Assembly: GCA_002701875.1 (NCBI GenBank)
Contig: NZWI01000052.1
Span: forward strand, 1 to 16,771
Origin: Fidelibacterota bacterium
GTDB taxonomy: Bacteria; Fidelibacterota; Marinisomatia; Marinisomatales; TCS55
DNA: 16,771 nucleotides
Reading direction: 5' to 3'
Below the pieces are notes generated by a model. It made no database searches and was not told where the DNA came from. It saw only the letters and a program-made list of their open reading frames with translations. This document shows positions 7,138 through 16,500 of the stretch, one piece after another. Numbering within the stretch: position 1 is the stretch's first letter; each line of letters opens with the position of its first letter. The translations under genes were made by a program, and so were the position numbers.

Positions 7138-7484
7138 TAATTCTTTTTATCAGACACAATAATCGTTAAATGTGCTGTTGGTTTATTTAATCTTGAAATT
7201 CGACCCATGGATGCAGCTCGAAAGCGCTTAATATGAGGACCACCATTTGCAAAACATTCCTTCACAAAAAGGTTATCACTACTAACATTTCCGTCTTTTG
7301 CCTGTACAATTAAATTGTGGTATGCTGATCTCAGAGTTTTTTCAATCTGCAGTGCCGCTTTTGCCTTTGAAAAATGCAAATAGTTTAGCGCTACCTCAAA
7401 TTTAGATCCTCTTATTTTATCTAGCACAACCCGAATTTTACGCGGAGATTGTCTAATATGTCTTGTTATTGCCTTTGCTTCCAT
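7137..7484 (-). CDS. rplV: 50S ribosomal protein L22
   Basis: This 115-residue protein has a globular domain on the ribosome surface and a long beta-hairpin lining the exit tunnel. The N-terminal part ITRHIRQSPRKIRVVLDKIRGSKFEVALNYLHFSKAKAA is typical. The hairpin corresponds to VKECFANGGPHIKRFRAASMGRISRLNKPTAHLTIIVSD (about 74-112). There is no deletion in the region where macrolide-resistance changes are known in other species. It lies 5 nt after rpsS with no close Shine-Dalgarno. Confidence 0.97.
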   Translation of the reverse strand: MEAKAITRHIRQSPRKIRVVLDKIRGSKFEVALNYLHFSKAKAALQIEKTLRSAYHNLIVQAKDGNVSSDNLFVKECFANGGPHIKRFRAASMGRISRLNKPTAHLTIIVSDKKN

Positions 7485-7489
7485 AATAA

Positions 7490-7759
7490 CTAATTTTTTC
7501 TATCTCCAGAATGCAATCTAAAGGTTCTAGTAGGAGCAAACTCACCAAACTTATGACCAACCATATTTTCATAGACAAATACTGGTATAAACTTATTACC
7601 GTTATGAACAGCAAATGTATGACCTACAAAGTCTGGAGTAATCATTGACCTTCTTGACCATGTTTTAATAACCTGTTTTTTACCACCATCATTTATTTTC
7701 TCAACCTTCTTTTGAAGTTTAGGGTCTACGTATGGTCCTTTTTTTAATGATCGGGCCAT
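7490..7759 (-). CDS. rpsS: 30S ribosomal protein S19
   Basis: This 89-residue protein in the head of the small subunit binds 16S rRNA with S13. It is highly conserved: [19 protein letters not shown] at the start, [32 protein letters not shown] in the middle (about 31-62) and [24 protein letters not shown] at the end. AAGGAG lies 8 nt before the ATG (7768-7773), within the end of rplB, and only one base separates the rplB stop from this start. Confidence 0.98.
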   Translation of the reverse strand: MARSLKKGPYVDPKLQKKVEKINDGGKKQVIKTWSRRSMITPDFVGHTFAVHNGNKFIPVFVYENMVGHKFGEFAPTRTFRLHSGDRKN

Positions 7760-7760
7760 C

Positions 7761-8585
7761 CTATTTTCTCCTTTTTAAAATATAGGCGTTAGATTTCTTA
7801 TTTTTCTTACGAGTTTTATAACCTTTTGTTGGCATACCCCAAGGAGAAACTGGATGCCGTCCTCCTGAAGTTTTTCCTTCTCCACCACCATGTGGGTGAT
7901 CAACAGGGTTCATGACAACACCACGGACAGTTGGGCGTATACCCAGCCATCTACTTCTTCCAGCTTTACCAGATACGATCTTTTCATGAGATTTATTTCC
8001 AACCTCTCCAATAGTAACGAAGCAATTTTGACGAATCTGCCTAACTTCTCCTGAAGGCAATTTAACAGTTGCAAATCCACTGTCGTGCGCCATCACTTGA
8101 GCCGCAACGCCAGCGCTACGTACCATTTGACCCCCTCGACCAGGTTCAAGTTCAATATTATGAACAAACATACCTGTTGCAACTTTGCTTATAGGTAAAG
8201 CATTCCCAATTTTTAACGGTGCATTCTGTCCACTCAATATTTCATCATCAACTTTTAAACCATATGGTGATAGGATATAACGTTTCTCACCATCATGATA
8301 ATGAAGAAGAGCTATATTGGCAGATCGGTTAGGATCATACTCAATAGAAACAACTTTTGCTGGAACATCAAATTTATCACGTTTAAAATCAATGATACGA
8401 TATCGACGACGGTGCCCCCCGCCCCTATGTCTTACTGTAATTCGACCATTATTATTGCGCCCTCCTGACTTTCGGAGAGCTTTAGTTAGACTTTTTTCAG
8501 GATAATCTCTCGTAATTTCAGAAAAATCAGATCGAGTTGCAAAACGATTAGCAGGGGTGGTTGGTTTTATACTTCTTATCCCCAT
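7761..8585 (-). CDS. rplB: 50S ribosomal protein L2
   Basis: This 274-residue protein is the largest of the core large-subunit proteins. It is needed for subunit association and peptidyl-transferase activity. The N-terminal OB-like and the SH3-like RNA-binding domains are intact, with [23 protein letters not shown] (about 47-69) and [17 protein letters not shown] (about 144-160). The signature [26 protein letters not shown] (about 225-250) contains H230, which matches the conserved H229 of E. coli. The ATG overlaps the rplW stop by one base (TGATG), and GAGG lies about 10 nt upstream. Confidence 0.98.
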   Translation of the reverse strand: MGIRSIKPTTPANRFATRSDFSEITRDYPEKSLTKALRKSGGRNNNGRITVRHRGGGHRRRYRIIDFKRDKFDVPAKVVSIEYDPNRSANIALLHYHDGEKRYILSPYGLKVDDEILSGQNAPLKIGNALPISKVATGMFVHNIELEPGRGGQMVRSAGVAAQVMAHDSGFATVKLPSGEVRQIRQNCFVTIGEVGNKSHEKIVSGKAGRSRWLGIRPTVRGVVMNPVDHPHGGGEGKTSGGRHPVSPWGMPTKGYKTRKKNKKSNAYILKRRK

Positions 8586-8905
8586 CAGTTTGAAACCTCA
8601 CCTTTTAGCAAATCAATTTCATCGCCATCCATTAATGTTACAACTGCCTTCTTCCAATTAGACCTTTTACCTTGAGTCCTAATTGTTCTGCCGCCACTAC
8701 GAACAGTCATATTCTTTTCTTTACCTGCAAAATTCATAGTTGCAATTTTTTTTACTTTAACATCAAATTTATTTTCAATAGCTTTTTCTATTTCAATTTT
8801 ATTTGCAGTCTTCAAAACTTGAAATGCATATTTATTTTCTGTCTCTTCTAAACGGCTCATCTTTTCAGTAAATAATGGACGTAATATAATTTTTTGATAA
8901 GACAT
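8585..8905 (-). CDS. rplW: 50S ribosomal protein L23
   Basis: This 106-residue protein at the tunnel exit is the main docking site for trigger factor and the signal recognition particle. The pattern [54 protein letters not shown] (about 6-59) is the L23 core, followed by the loop with [39 protein letters not shown] that reaches into the ribosome. The ATG overlaps the rplD stop by one base (TAATG) with no Shine-Dalgarno in reach, so it is probably translated by coupling. Confidence 0.97.
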   Translation of the reverse strand: MSYQKIILRPLFTEKMSRLEETENKYAFQVLKTANKIEIEKAIENKFDVKVKKIATMNFAGKEKNMTVRSGGRTIRTQGKRSNWKKAVVTLMDGDEIDLLKGEVSN

Positions 8906-9537
8906 TATTTAATTAGTTTTAACTGTTTATTTATTAATGACAATCCAGCTTTATCAAATAATAAAGACTCACAATCCAATAAATCATAGGTACTAGCCGA
9001 TGTAGCTTCAACTAGATAAATATTTGGAATATTTCTTGCTGCTAAGAATAAATCATCACTATAAGCAGCTACTAAAATTGTGATTTTTTTACCTAGCAGA
9101 TTGAGCTTATCTAGAAACTTTGCAAAATCATTTGTTTTAGGTGTTTTGACTGTAATATTCTCTAAAACAATAATTTTACCATTGTTTGCTTTACTAGATA
9201 AAACAGATCGACGTGCTATTTTTCGCATTTTTTTAGAGATTTTTTTATCATATTCATGAGGCTCAGGACCAAATACAGTACCTCCGCCTTTCCAAATAGG
9301 AGATCGAGTCGAACCTGCACGCGCAACACCTCGACCTTTTTGCTTAAAAGGTTTCCTGCCACCACCTCTTACTTCTGATCGATTCTTTGTCGAATGAGTT
9401 CCCTGCCTTCCATTGGCTAATTCAGCTACGACTGCCTGATGAACAACGCTATTATTTGGCTCGATACCAAATACTGAATCATCAACATTTATCGATGATC
9501 CCTTAGATCCATCTTCTTTTGTAATATTAAATTTCAT
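8905..9537 (-). CDS. rplD: 50S ribosomal protein L4
   Basis: This 210-residue protein has a globular domain on the ribosome surface and an extended loop that lines the exit tunnel. The loop is the conserved block GRKPFKQKGRGVARAGSTRSPIWKGGGTVFGPEPHEYDKKISKKMRK (about 60-105). In E. coli L4 also represses the S10 operon by binding its leader. That leader has no counterpart here, because only 17 nt separate fusA from rpsJ. It starts 1 nt after the rplC stop, and no Shine-Dalgarno is visible. Confidence 0.97.
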   Translation of the reverse strand: MKFNITKEDGSKGSSINVDDSVFGIEPNNSVVHQAVVAELANGRQGTHSTKNRSEVRGGGRKPFKQKGRGVARAGSTRSPIWKGGGTVFGPEPHEYDKKISKKMRKIARRSVLSSKANNGKIIVLENITVKTPKTNDFAKFLDKLNLLGKKITILVAAYSDDLFLAARNIPNIYLVEATSASTYDLLDCESLLFDKAGLSLINKQLKLIK

Positions 9538-9538
9538 T

Positions 9539-10156
9539 TTACTTGGTTATATAAACTATTCCGTTATTTGCTCCAGGGATAGCTCCTTTAAGCAAAATTT
9601 GATTATTTTCTTTATCTACGTGAATGACCTCAAGGTTCCTAGTAGTCATACGTTTATTACCGTATTGTCCAGCCATTTTCATTCCTTTAAACACACGTGA
9701 TGGGTCGGATGCCTGTCCAATTGAACCCGCAGATCTTGGGTGTTCTCTTTGACCATGAGTTTTTGGTCCACCAGCAAACCCATGACGTTTCATAACTCCA
9801 GAAAAACCTTTACCTTTTGTTGTACCAACTACATCAACATATTCACCTTCTCTAAACAAAGAAACTCCAAATTCTTGTCCAGCCTTATATTCATAATCTG
9901 GCACTGGAACAAATTCAGCCAAATATTTTTTCATCTCTGTACCAGCTTTAGTAAAATGACCATTCAATGCTTTATTCGAATGCTTTTCTTTCATTTGGCC
10001 GAAACCAACTTGAATTGCTTCATAACCATCGTTGGACTTTGTCTTCACTTGAGTAACTACACATGGTCCCGCCTCTACAACAGTCACAGGAATCAATCCT
10101 CCTGAATGATTGTAAATCTGGGTCATCCCAATTTTCTTACCAATTAGACCGCGCAT
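9539..10156 (-). CDS. rplC: 50S ribosomal protein L3
   Basis: This 205-residue early-assembly protein has a loop that reaches the peptidyl-transferase centre. It starts [39 protein letters not shown], as expected. The L3 signature and loop are in [53 protein letters not shown] (about 115-167). The glutamine in THGQ corresponds to the residue methylated in E. coli L3. The [12 protein letters not shown] form differs from the GMSTDPGRVFKG of many proteobacteria and resembles FCB-group proteins. The rpsJ stop is 2 nt upstream, with no clear Shine-Dalgarno. Confidence 0.97.
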   Translation of the reverse strand: MRGLIGKKIGMTQIYNHSGGLIPVTVVEAGPCVVTQVKTKSNDGYEAIQVGFGQMKEKHSNKALNGHFTKAGTEMKKYLAEFVPVPDYEYKAGQEFGVSLFREGEYVDVVGTTKGKGFSGVMKRHGFAGGPKTHGQREHPRSAGSIGQASDPSRVFKGMKMAGQYGNKRMTTRNLEVIHVDKENNQILLKGAIPGANNGIVYITK

Positions 10157-10158
10157 TT

Positions 10159-10467
10159 TTATACTTTGATTTCTATATCAACACCAGCAGGTAAGTCAAG
10201 CTTCATTAATGCTTCTACAGTTTTTGGTGTTGAGTTTAAAATATCAATTAACCGTTTATGAATTTTTGTTTGAAACTGTTCTCGAGATTTTTTATTCACA
10301 AAAGGAGAACGAAGTACAGTATATACTGTACGTTTAGTGGGCAAGGGAATAGGGCCTGAAATAATTGCTCCAGTTGATTTTGCAGTTCTAACAATCTTCT
10401 CAGTTGATTTATCAATCAATGAATGATCGTATGCTTTTAGGCTTATGCGAATTGTTTGTTTTGCCAC
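10159..10467 (-). CDS. rpsJ: 30S ribosomal protein S10 / NusE (GTG start)
   Basis: This 102-residue protein of the small-subunit head also acts, as NusE, with NusB and NusG in antitermination and transcription-translation coupling. The sequence [24 protein letters not shown] (about 3-26) and the signature [36 protein letters not shown] (about 41-76) are typical. The start is GTG (10467-10465), which gives the conserved N-terminus [11 protein letters not shown] weak AAGAG lies upstream. It follows fusA after 17 nt. The tuf gene that sits between them in many bacteria is absent, as is the long S10 leader. Confidence 0.96.
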   Translation of the reverse strand: MAKQTIRISLKAYDHSLIDKSTEKIVRTAKSTGAIISGPIPLPTKRTVYTVLRSPFVNKKSREQFQTKIHKRLIDILNSTPKTVEALMKLDLPAGVDIEIKV

Positions 10468-10484
10468 AATATTATTCTCTTTTG

Positions 10485-12575
10485 TTAAGAGGCCTTTCCA
10501 TGAACTTTTTCAAGGATTTCATCTTTTACTGAAACCGGTACTTCTTTAAAATTCGAAAACTCCATATGAAATACTGCGCGACCTTGAGTTATCGATCTCA
10601 AGTCTGTTGCGTAGCCAAACATTTTTGATAGTGGAACAATAGCATCGAGAGTATGAGCATCTTTCCGTTGCCCCATATTCCCAATATTCCCTCTGCGTGA
10701 ATTTATATCGCCCATTACATCACCAAGATATTCTTCGGGAACAACGACTTCAACACTCATCATAGGCTCCATCAAAACTGGTCCAGCTTTTTTGCAAGCC
10801 TCTTGGATTGCCATGGATCCAGCAATTTTAAATGCCATCTCAGAAGAATCTACTTCGTGATGAGAGCCAAAAACTAATTCCACTCGAACATCTTCAATTG
10901 GATAACCTGCCAAAACGCCATTTTTTAAAGCATCTTGAATTCCATCACTAACTGGTTGGATATATTCTCGTGGAATAACGCCACCGACAATTTTATTATC
11001 AAAGTGGTAACCTTTTCCAGTTTCATTAGGTTCGACATTGATTACAACATGTCCATATTGACCTCTACCACCAGATTGTCTAACAAATTTTATATCAACT
11101 TTTTCTACCCGTTTAGTGATAGCTTCTGTATAAGCGACTTGAGGTGTACCCACATTTGCTTTTACTTGGAATTCTCTTAATAACCTATCAACCAAAACTT
11201 CCAAATGGAGTTCTCCCATACCAGCGATAATTGTCTGACCAGTATCCGGGTTAATTGATACTTTAAAAGTGGGATCTTCCTCTGATAACTTGGCTAGACC
11301 TTTTGACAATGCGTCTTGGTCAGCTTTAGTGGCTGGCTCCACAGACACCTCAACAACTGGCTCTGGAAATTCCATTGATTCTAACAAAATTTCTTTCTTC
11401 TCTTCGCATAAAGTATGGCCTGTCTGAGTATTTTTTAAACCGACCGCAGCTACGATTTCTCCTGCATCAACTTGGCCTACCTCTTCCCTTTTATTTGCGT
11501 GCATTAATAAAATTCTACTAATTCTCTCGCGTTTACCTGTATTTGGGTTTGATACATATGAACCTGATTCTAGCTTACCTGAGTAAACTCTCATAAATGT
11601 AAGCTTACCTACATAAGGATCTGTCATAACCTTAAACGCTAAGGCACTAAATGGATCTTCTTCATTAGGATTTCTCGTTATTTGAATATCCGAATCATTT
11701 GGATCAAAGCCTGATACAGATCCTATATCTAAAGGTGACGGTAAAAAATCATTTACCGCATCTAATAAGCGCTGCACACCTTTATTTTTAAAGGCTGACC
11801 CACATAAAGTGGGCACAAATGTATTATCAAGACAGCCTTTGCGAATTGCTACTTTTAATTCTTCTTCAGTTATATTTTCTTCAGCTACATATTTCTCTAA
11901 TAAATGTTCATCATAACTTGCAGTCTCTTCTATTAGATGGTGTCTCCATTTTTCAGCTTCTTCTTTCATATCAGAAGGGATATCACCAACTTCAAAATGT
12001 GCTCCTAGTGATGATTCATTATATAAAATTGCTTTCATAGAAATAAGATCAATAATACCGGTAAAAATATCACCAGCACCTATCGGAAGCACTATAGGTA
12101 GTGGGTTCGCCCCTAGACGATCTTTAATCATTTCAAGAACGTGAAAAAAATCTGCTCCCGTTCTGTCCATTTTATTTACAAATGCTATTCTAGGTACATT
12201 ATATTTATCAGCTTGCCGCCAAACTGTTTCACTTTGCGGTTCAACGCCACCAACAGCACAGAATACAGCACATGATCCGTCAAGGACTCTAAGTGACCTT
12301 TCCACTTCAACTGTGAAATCAACATGCCCTGGAGTATCAATAATATTTATTCGATGGTCATTCCAAATGGCTGTTGTTGCGGCTGATGTAATTGTAATTC
12401 CACGTTCTTTTTCTTGCTCCATCCAATCCATCGTGGCTCCGCCATCATGGACTTCACCAATTTTGTGAGTCCTACCAGTGTAAAAAAGAATTCTTTCTGT
12501 TAAAGTAGTCTTGCCAGCATCAATATGAGCCATAATTCCAATATTGCGAACACTATCTAAGGATATTTTTTTCAT
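10485..12575 (-). CDS. fusA: Translation elongation factor G
   Basis: This 696-residue GTPase moves tRNAs and mRNA through the ribosome and also takes part in ribosome recycling. All GTP-binding motifs are intact: G1 AHIDAGKTT (16-24), G2 RGITIT (58-63), G3 DTPGH (80-84), G4 NKMD (134-137) and G5 GSAF (259-262). Domains II to V follow, including [18 protein letters not shown] at the domain IV start and [28 protein letters not shown] in domain IV. It ends with the domain V block [40 protein letters not shown]. Length and motifs indicate the canonical housekeeping form, not a divergent paralogue. It follows rpsG after 9 nt, with AGG overlapping the rpsG stop. Confidence 0.98.
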   Translation of the reverse strand: MKKISLDSVRNIGIMAHIDAGKTTLTERILFYTGRTHKIGEVHDGGATMDWMEQEKERGITITSAATTAIWNDHRINIIDTPGHVDFTVEVERSLRVLDGSCAVFCAVGGVEPQSETVWRQADKYNVPRIAFVNKMDRTGADFFHVLEMIKDRLGANPLPIVLPIGAGDIFTGIIDLISMKAILYNESSLGAHFEVGDIPSDMKEEAEKWRHHLIEETASYDEHLLEKYVAEENITEEELKVAIRKGCLDNTFVPTLCGSAFKNKGVQRLLDAVNDFLPSPLDIGSVSGFDPNDSDIQITRNPNEEDPFSALAFKVMTDPYVGKLTFMRVYSGKLESGSYVSNPNTGKRERISRILLMHANKREEVGQVDAGEIVAAVGLKNTQTGHTLCEEKKEILLESMEFPEPVVEVSVEPATKADQDALSKGLAKLSEEDPTFKVSINPDTGQTIIAGMGELHLEVLVDRLLREFQVKANVGTPQVAYTEAITKRVEKVDIKFVRQSGGRGQYGHVVINVEPNETGKGYHFDNKIVGGVIPREYIQPVSDGIQDALKNGVLAGYPIEDVRVELVFGSHHEVDSSEMAFKIAGSMAIQEACKKAGPVLMEPMMSVEVVVPEEYLGDVMGDINSRRGNIGNMGQRKDAHTLDAIVPLSKMFGYATDLRSITQGRAVFHMEFSNFKEVPVSVKDEILEKVHGKAS

Positions 12576-12584
12576 AATTAGTTA

Positions 12585-13049
12585 CTACCTGAAGTGGGCA
12601 AATGCTCGATTCGCTTCTGCCATCCGATGTGTATCTTCTTTTTTCTTAACTGCTCCACCTTCACCATTAGCAGCTGAAATTAATTCAGATGCTAGTCGGT
12701 CAGACATAGATTTTCCAGAATGACTTCTAGCTGAATTAATTATCCATTTAGATGCAAGAAAAAATTGTCGATTCCTACTAACTTCAATTGGGACTTGATA
12801 GTTAGCTCCACCAATTCTTCGGGTTTTTACTTCTAACATTGGTGATGTATTTTTGATTGCAAGTTTAAAAATTTCAACACCTTCTTTTTTTATCCGAGAC
12901 TGAATAGAACTCATAGCACCATAGAATATCTGTTCAGAAGCACCTTTTTTCCCTCCCATCATTAAGTAATTCATGAATTTTGCAATTTCTAAATCACCAT
13001 ATATTGGATCAGGTAAAATTCTTCGTTTCTCTGGTCTTCTTCTTCTCAT
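12585..13049 (-). CDS. rpsG: 30S ribosomal protein S7
   Basis: This 154-residue primary binder of the 3' major domain of 16S rRNA sits at the mRNA exit near the E site. The N-terminus MRRRRPEKRRILPDPIYGD is typical. The beta-hairpin that reaches between E-site tRNA and mRNA is seen in KTRRIGGANYQVPIEVSRNRQ (about 75-95), and the C-terminal segment is KKKEDTHRMAEANRAFAHFR. In E. coli S7 represses the str operon by binding the rpsL-rpsG spacer. Here that spacer is 3 nt, so the same mechanism is unlikely. Confidence 0.98.
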   Translation of the reverse strand: MRRRRPEKRRILPDPIYGDLEIAKFMNYLMMGGKKGASEQIFYGAMSSIQSRIKKEGVEIFKLAIKNTSPMLEVKTRRIGGANYQVPIEVSRNRQFFLASKWIINSARSHSGKSMSDRLASELISAANGEGGAVKKKEDTHRMAEANRAFAHFR

Positions 13050-13052
13050 ATC

Positions 13053-13427
13053 TTACGCTTTTGGTTTTTTTGAACCGTACCTTGATCGGCTAGTGGTACG
13101 GTCAGAAACACCAGCTGTATCTAAAGTCCCTCTAACAATATGATACCGAACTCCAGGTAAATCCTTAACACGGCCACCTTCAATCAAAACAATAGAATGT
13201 TCCTGTAAGTTGTGACCTTCTCCAGGAATATATGCATTAACTTCAATATTATTTGTCAATCTAACCCTCGCAACTTTACGAAGTGCAGAATTAGGTTTCT
13301 TTGGAGTTGTCGTGTATACACGAGTACAGACACCTCTTTTCTGCGGATTGCCTTTTAGTGCGGGCGTAGCATTTTTTTTGCCCATCCGCTTTCTTCCATG
13401 TCTAATTAATTGGTTTATCGTCGGCAT
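13053..13427 (-). CDS. rpsL: 30S ribosomal protein S12
   Basis: This 124-residue protein at the decoding centre controls accuracy. It begins [59 protein letters not shown]. The residues that change in streptomycin-resistant mutants of other species are wild type: K43 in TTPKKPNS and K88 in [13 protein letters not shown], counting Met as 1. D89, next to the latter, is the residue modified by RimO in E. coli. The gene is the first of the str group and follows rpoC after 77 nt, the only gap in the window large enough for a promoter. The upstream GGAAA is only a weak ribosome-binding site. Confidence 0.98.
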   Translation of the reverse strand: MPTINQLIRHGRKRMGKKNATPALKGNPQKRGVCTRVYTTTPKKPNSALRKVARVRLTNNIEVNAYIPGEGHNLQEHSIVLIEGGRVKDLPGVRYHIVRGTLDTAGVSDRTTSRSRYGSKKPKA

Positions 13428-13504
13428 TTCATTTCCATTATAGCCTGCGAAAATACCACTGATTTCAACATTCTTTCAATTATCTTTTTATATATAATCA
13501 TTCC
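13428..13504 (-). promoter_or_regulatory. rpoC-rpsL spacer with a possible promoter
   Basis: This is the largest non-coding stretch in the window. On the minus strand it contains a perfect TATAAT at 13442-13437 and a TTGAAA at 13468-13463, 20 nt apart, which is longer than the usual 16-18. A transcript from this -10 would start only a few bases before the rpsL ATG, so it would be nearly leaderless. The upstream part is AT-rich (ATTATATATAAAAAG). I see no stable hairpin followed by a T-run, so there is no evidence that rpoC transcription ends here. The promoter reading is tentative; such motifs arise by chance in AT-rich DNA. Confidence 0.25.
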
Positions 13505-16500
13505 TTAAAATACCTTTTCAACATTATCATTTTTCTCAATTTTTTCTTGAGAATCATCCGGATTTGAATCTGGATCTGAAACAAGGATATTTTTTAGGTG
13601 AGGAGAGCCTGAACCAGCAGGAATTAATCTACCTACAGCAACATTCTCTTTTAAGCCGCGTAGCATATCTATTTTTCCGGACGTTGCTGCGTCAGTTAAT
13701 ACTCTAGTAGTCTCCTGAAATGATGCAGCTGAAATGAAACTTTCTACATTTAATGAAGCCTGAGTTATACCCATTAATAACGGCTTGAAGGTTGCAGGTT
13801 TTGTTTTACGGGACTTAGCCAGAGCTTTTCCTTCTTCTTTTAAATCTTTATTCATTTCTTGGTAAGTTTTTTTATCAACAAGTGTTTCTTGTTCTAATTC
13901 GGAGTCTCCAGTATCTGTAACATAAACCATAGATTGAAGTTTTAAATTTGTTTCAAAAAATTCAGCTCTATTAATTCTATCCTTAGGTAAGAAGTGAGAA
14001 TCGCCAATGTCATCGATACTTACTTTTTGCATCATCTGACGCACAATGACTTCAATATGCTTGTCATCTATCTTAACCCCTTGTAAGCGATATACTTCTT
14101 GTATCTGGTTTACAAGATATTCACGAACTTTATTGGGACCTAATATTGTTAAGATATCAACAGGCGAGATACTTCCTTCACAAAGTGAAGTTCCTGCTGT
14201 AATTTTATCACCTTCATGTACAACAACATGTTTTCCATAGGGAATGGAATATGTTTTTAAAGTACCATCGACCCCCTCTACTTGTATCTTACGTATACCG
14301 CGCTTAGTCTCTCCAAATTTAACAATGCCATCAATTTCAGTTACTACAGCAGGTGCAGATGGTTTGCGTGCTTCAAATAATTCTGTAACTCTAGGTAATC
14401 CTCCTGTAATATCACGTGTTTTACCATAAGCGCGGGGAATTTTAACTAAAGTTTGACCTCTTTCCACCTTATCCCCTTCGAGAACAACCAGATTAGCTGT
14501 GACAGGTAGAATAGTCCCACCAGCCAGTATAGATCCATCTTTACTTACTATTTCTACATGAGGACTTAGGTTTCTATCTTTTGATTCTACTATTACCATT
14601 TGCTTTTTACCACCTTCAACAGCCTCGACCTGATAGGTTTCATTCTCAATAAAGTCTTTTAACTCTACTATCCCTGATTGTCTTGCGAGAATTACATCTG
14701 TATAGGGATCCCATTGAAATAATGTTGCGCCAGCTTTAACCTTATCACCATCATTAACATTCAAGTTTGCACCATATGGTACATTAAAATCAGAATTTGA
14801 GCCTTTTTCTTTTGAGACAATTGTTATTTTTGCATGTCTAACCATACAACGTGTGACTAAAACTCCATTTTCATCTTTTGCTTCTGCTACCTCAAGATTT
14901 TCCGAAAATTTTGCAGTACCAGCCTTTTGAGTGATCATTTCTGATTGCTCTATAATTCGCGTAGCAGTACCACCAATATGAAACGTCCTTAGTGTAAGTT
15001 GAGTACCGGGTTCACCAATACTTTGAGCAGCTTGAATGCCAACTGAAGTACCCAAGTCTACTAGCTTATGATTTGAGGGATTCCAGCCATAACATTTTGC
15101 GCAAACGCCTCTAAGAGATTCACACGTAAGGACAGAGCGAATTCTTAAAGATTCTATATTACTATCAGATACAATTGATGCCTCTTCATCGCGAATCATT
15201 GTTCCAGCTTTAATAACAACTTTCCCATCTTCAATAAAACTTTCAAGTAGAGTCCGTCCTAGAATTCTTTCTGAAAGTGGCTCGATTATATCCTCGCCTT
15301 CCTTTAAATCATCTGCAAGAATCCCATTAATAGTCCCACAATCTATTTCATTAATAACTACATCTTGAGCTACGTCAACCAAACGTCGAGTTAGATAACC
15401 TGCGTCAGCAGTTTTTAAAGCAGTGTCAGCCAATCCTTTTCTTGCTCCATGAGTAGATATAAAATATTCTTGAACAGATAAGCCTTCTTTGAAATTTGAT
15501 GTAATAGGAGATTCAATAATTTCGCCTTTTCCTCCTGTCATGGATTTCTTGGGTTTTGCCATTAATCCACGCATACCAGCTAATTGTTTAATTTGGTCCT
15601 GAGAACCTCGCGCACCAGAATCTGCCATCATATAAACTGGGTTAAACCCTTGGTCATTTGATTTTAACTCATCCATCATAGAAGCTGCTACATCATTTGT
15701 AGCATGAGTCCAGACATCAATTACTTTATTATACCTTTCTCCATCTGTTAAAATATGTCGTTTAAACTTATTTTGTATATCATCAACTTCTTTTTGAGCT
15801 TTCGAAATTATAGCATCCTTAGATTCAGGAATCAAAATATCACTTATTGCAATCGACACACCAGACTGAGTTGCTATATCAAAGCCTAGGTTTTTTAATT
15901 TATCAAGAAAAATGACCGTTTTTTGATTGCCAGCAATTAAGTAGGTATCATTAACTAATTTACTTAAACGTTTCTTATCTATCATGTCATCTACAAATTC
16001 CATCTCATCGGGTAAAATAGAATTAATAATTACACGCCCTACTGTTGTATCTTTATACCATTTGTCGTCATGCCTGACATTTATTATAGCATTTATATCT
16101 GCTATCTTATTCTCGTATGCAAGTAAAACTTCATTAAATGAACCAAAACTTTTTCCTTCCCCTTTAACGCCTTCTTTTTTACGAGTTAAATAGTAAGTCC
16201 CTAGAACCATATCTTGAGACGGTAGCGCCAATGGCTTCCCGTTAGCAGGGTGTAAGATATTATGACTAGATAACATTAAAACCCTTGCCTCCATTTGAGC
16301 AGCTACTGACAAAGGAACATGCACAGCCATCTGATCTCCATCAAAATCAGCATTAAATGCTGAACAAACAAGCGGATGGATTCTTAATGCCTTCCCATCA
16401 ACTAAGACTGGTTGGAAAGCTTGAATACCTAAACGATGAAGGGTTGGAGCGCGATTTAATAAAACTGGATGGTCTTTAACAACATATTCTAACACTTTAT

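Noticed and set aside
9740..10105. Open frame of 121 codons on the plus strand
   Set aside because: It lies wholly antisense to rplC, one of the most conserved genes here. Its translation is rich in Phe, Ser and Thr, as expected from the complement of a Lys/Gly-rich gene, and it resembles no family I know.
10485..12575. Possible divergent EF-G paralogue (EF-G2 type or a fusidic-acid-tolerant form)
   Set aside because: Motifs, length and position in the str group all match the canonical translocase.
12585..13427. Possible streptomycin-resistance or fidelity variant in S12
   Set aside because: The key lysines (43 and 88, counting Met) and their surroundings are wild type, so nothing indicates resistance.
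13428..13504. Possible rpoC terminator in the spacer before rpsL
   Set aside because: I found no GC-rich inverted repeat followed by a T-run on the minus strand. The AT-rich stretch alone is not evidence of termination.
15984..16193. Short plus-strand open frames inside rpoC, fusA, rplB and rpsC (this is one example)
   Set aside because: All lie entirely within conserved coding sequence on the other strand, have no independent support, and reflect low stop-codon density opposite such genes.
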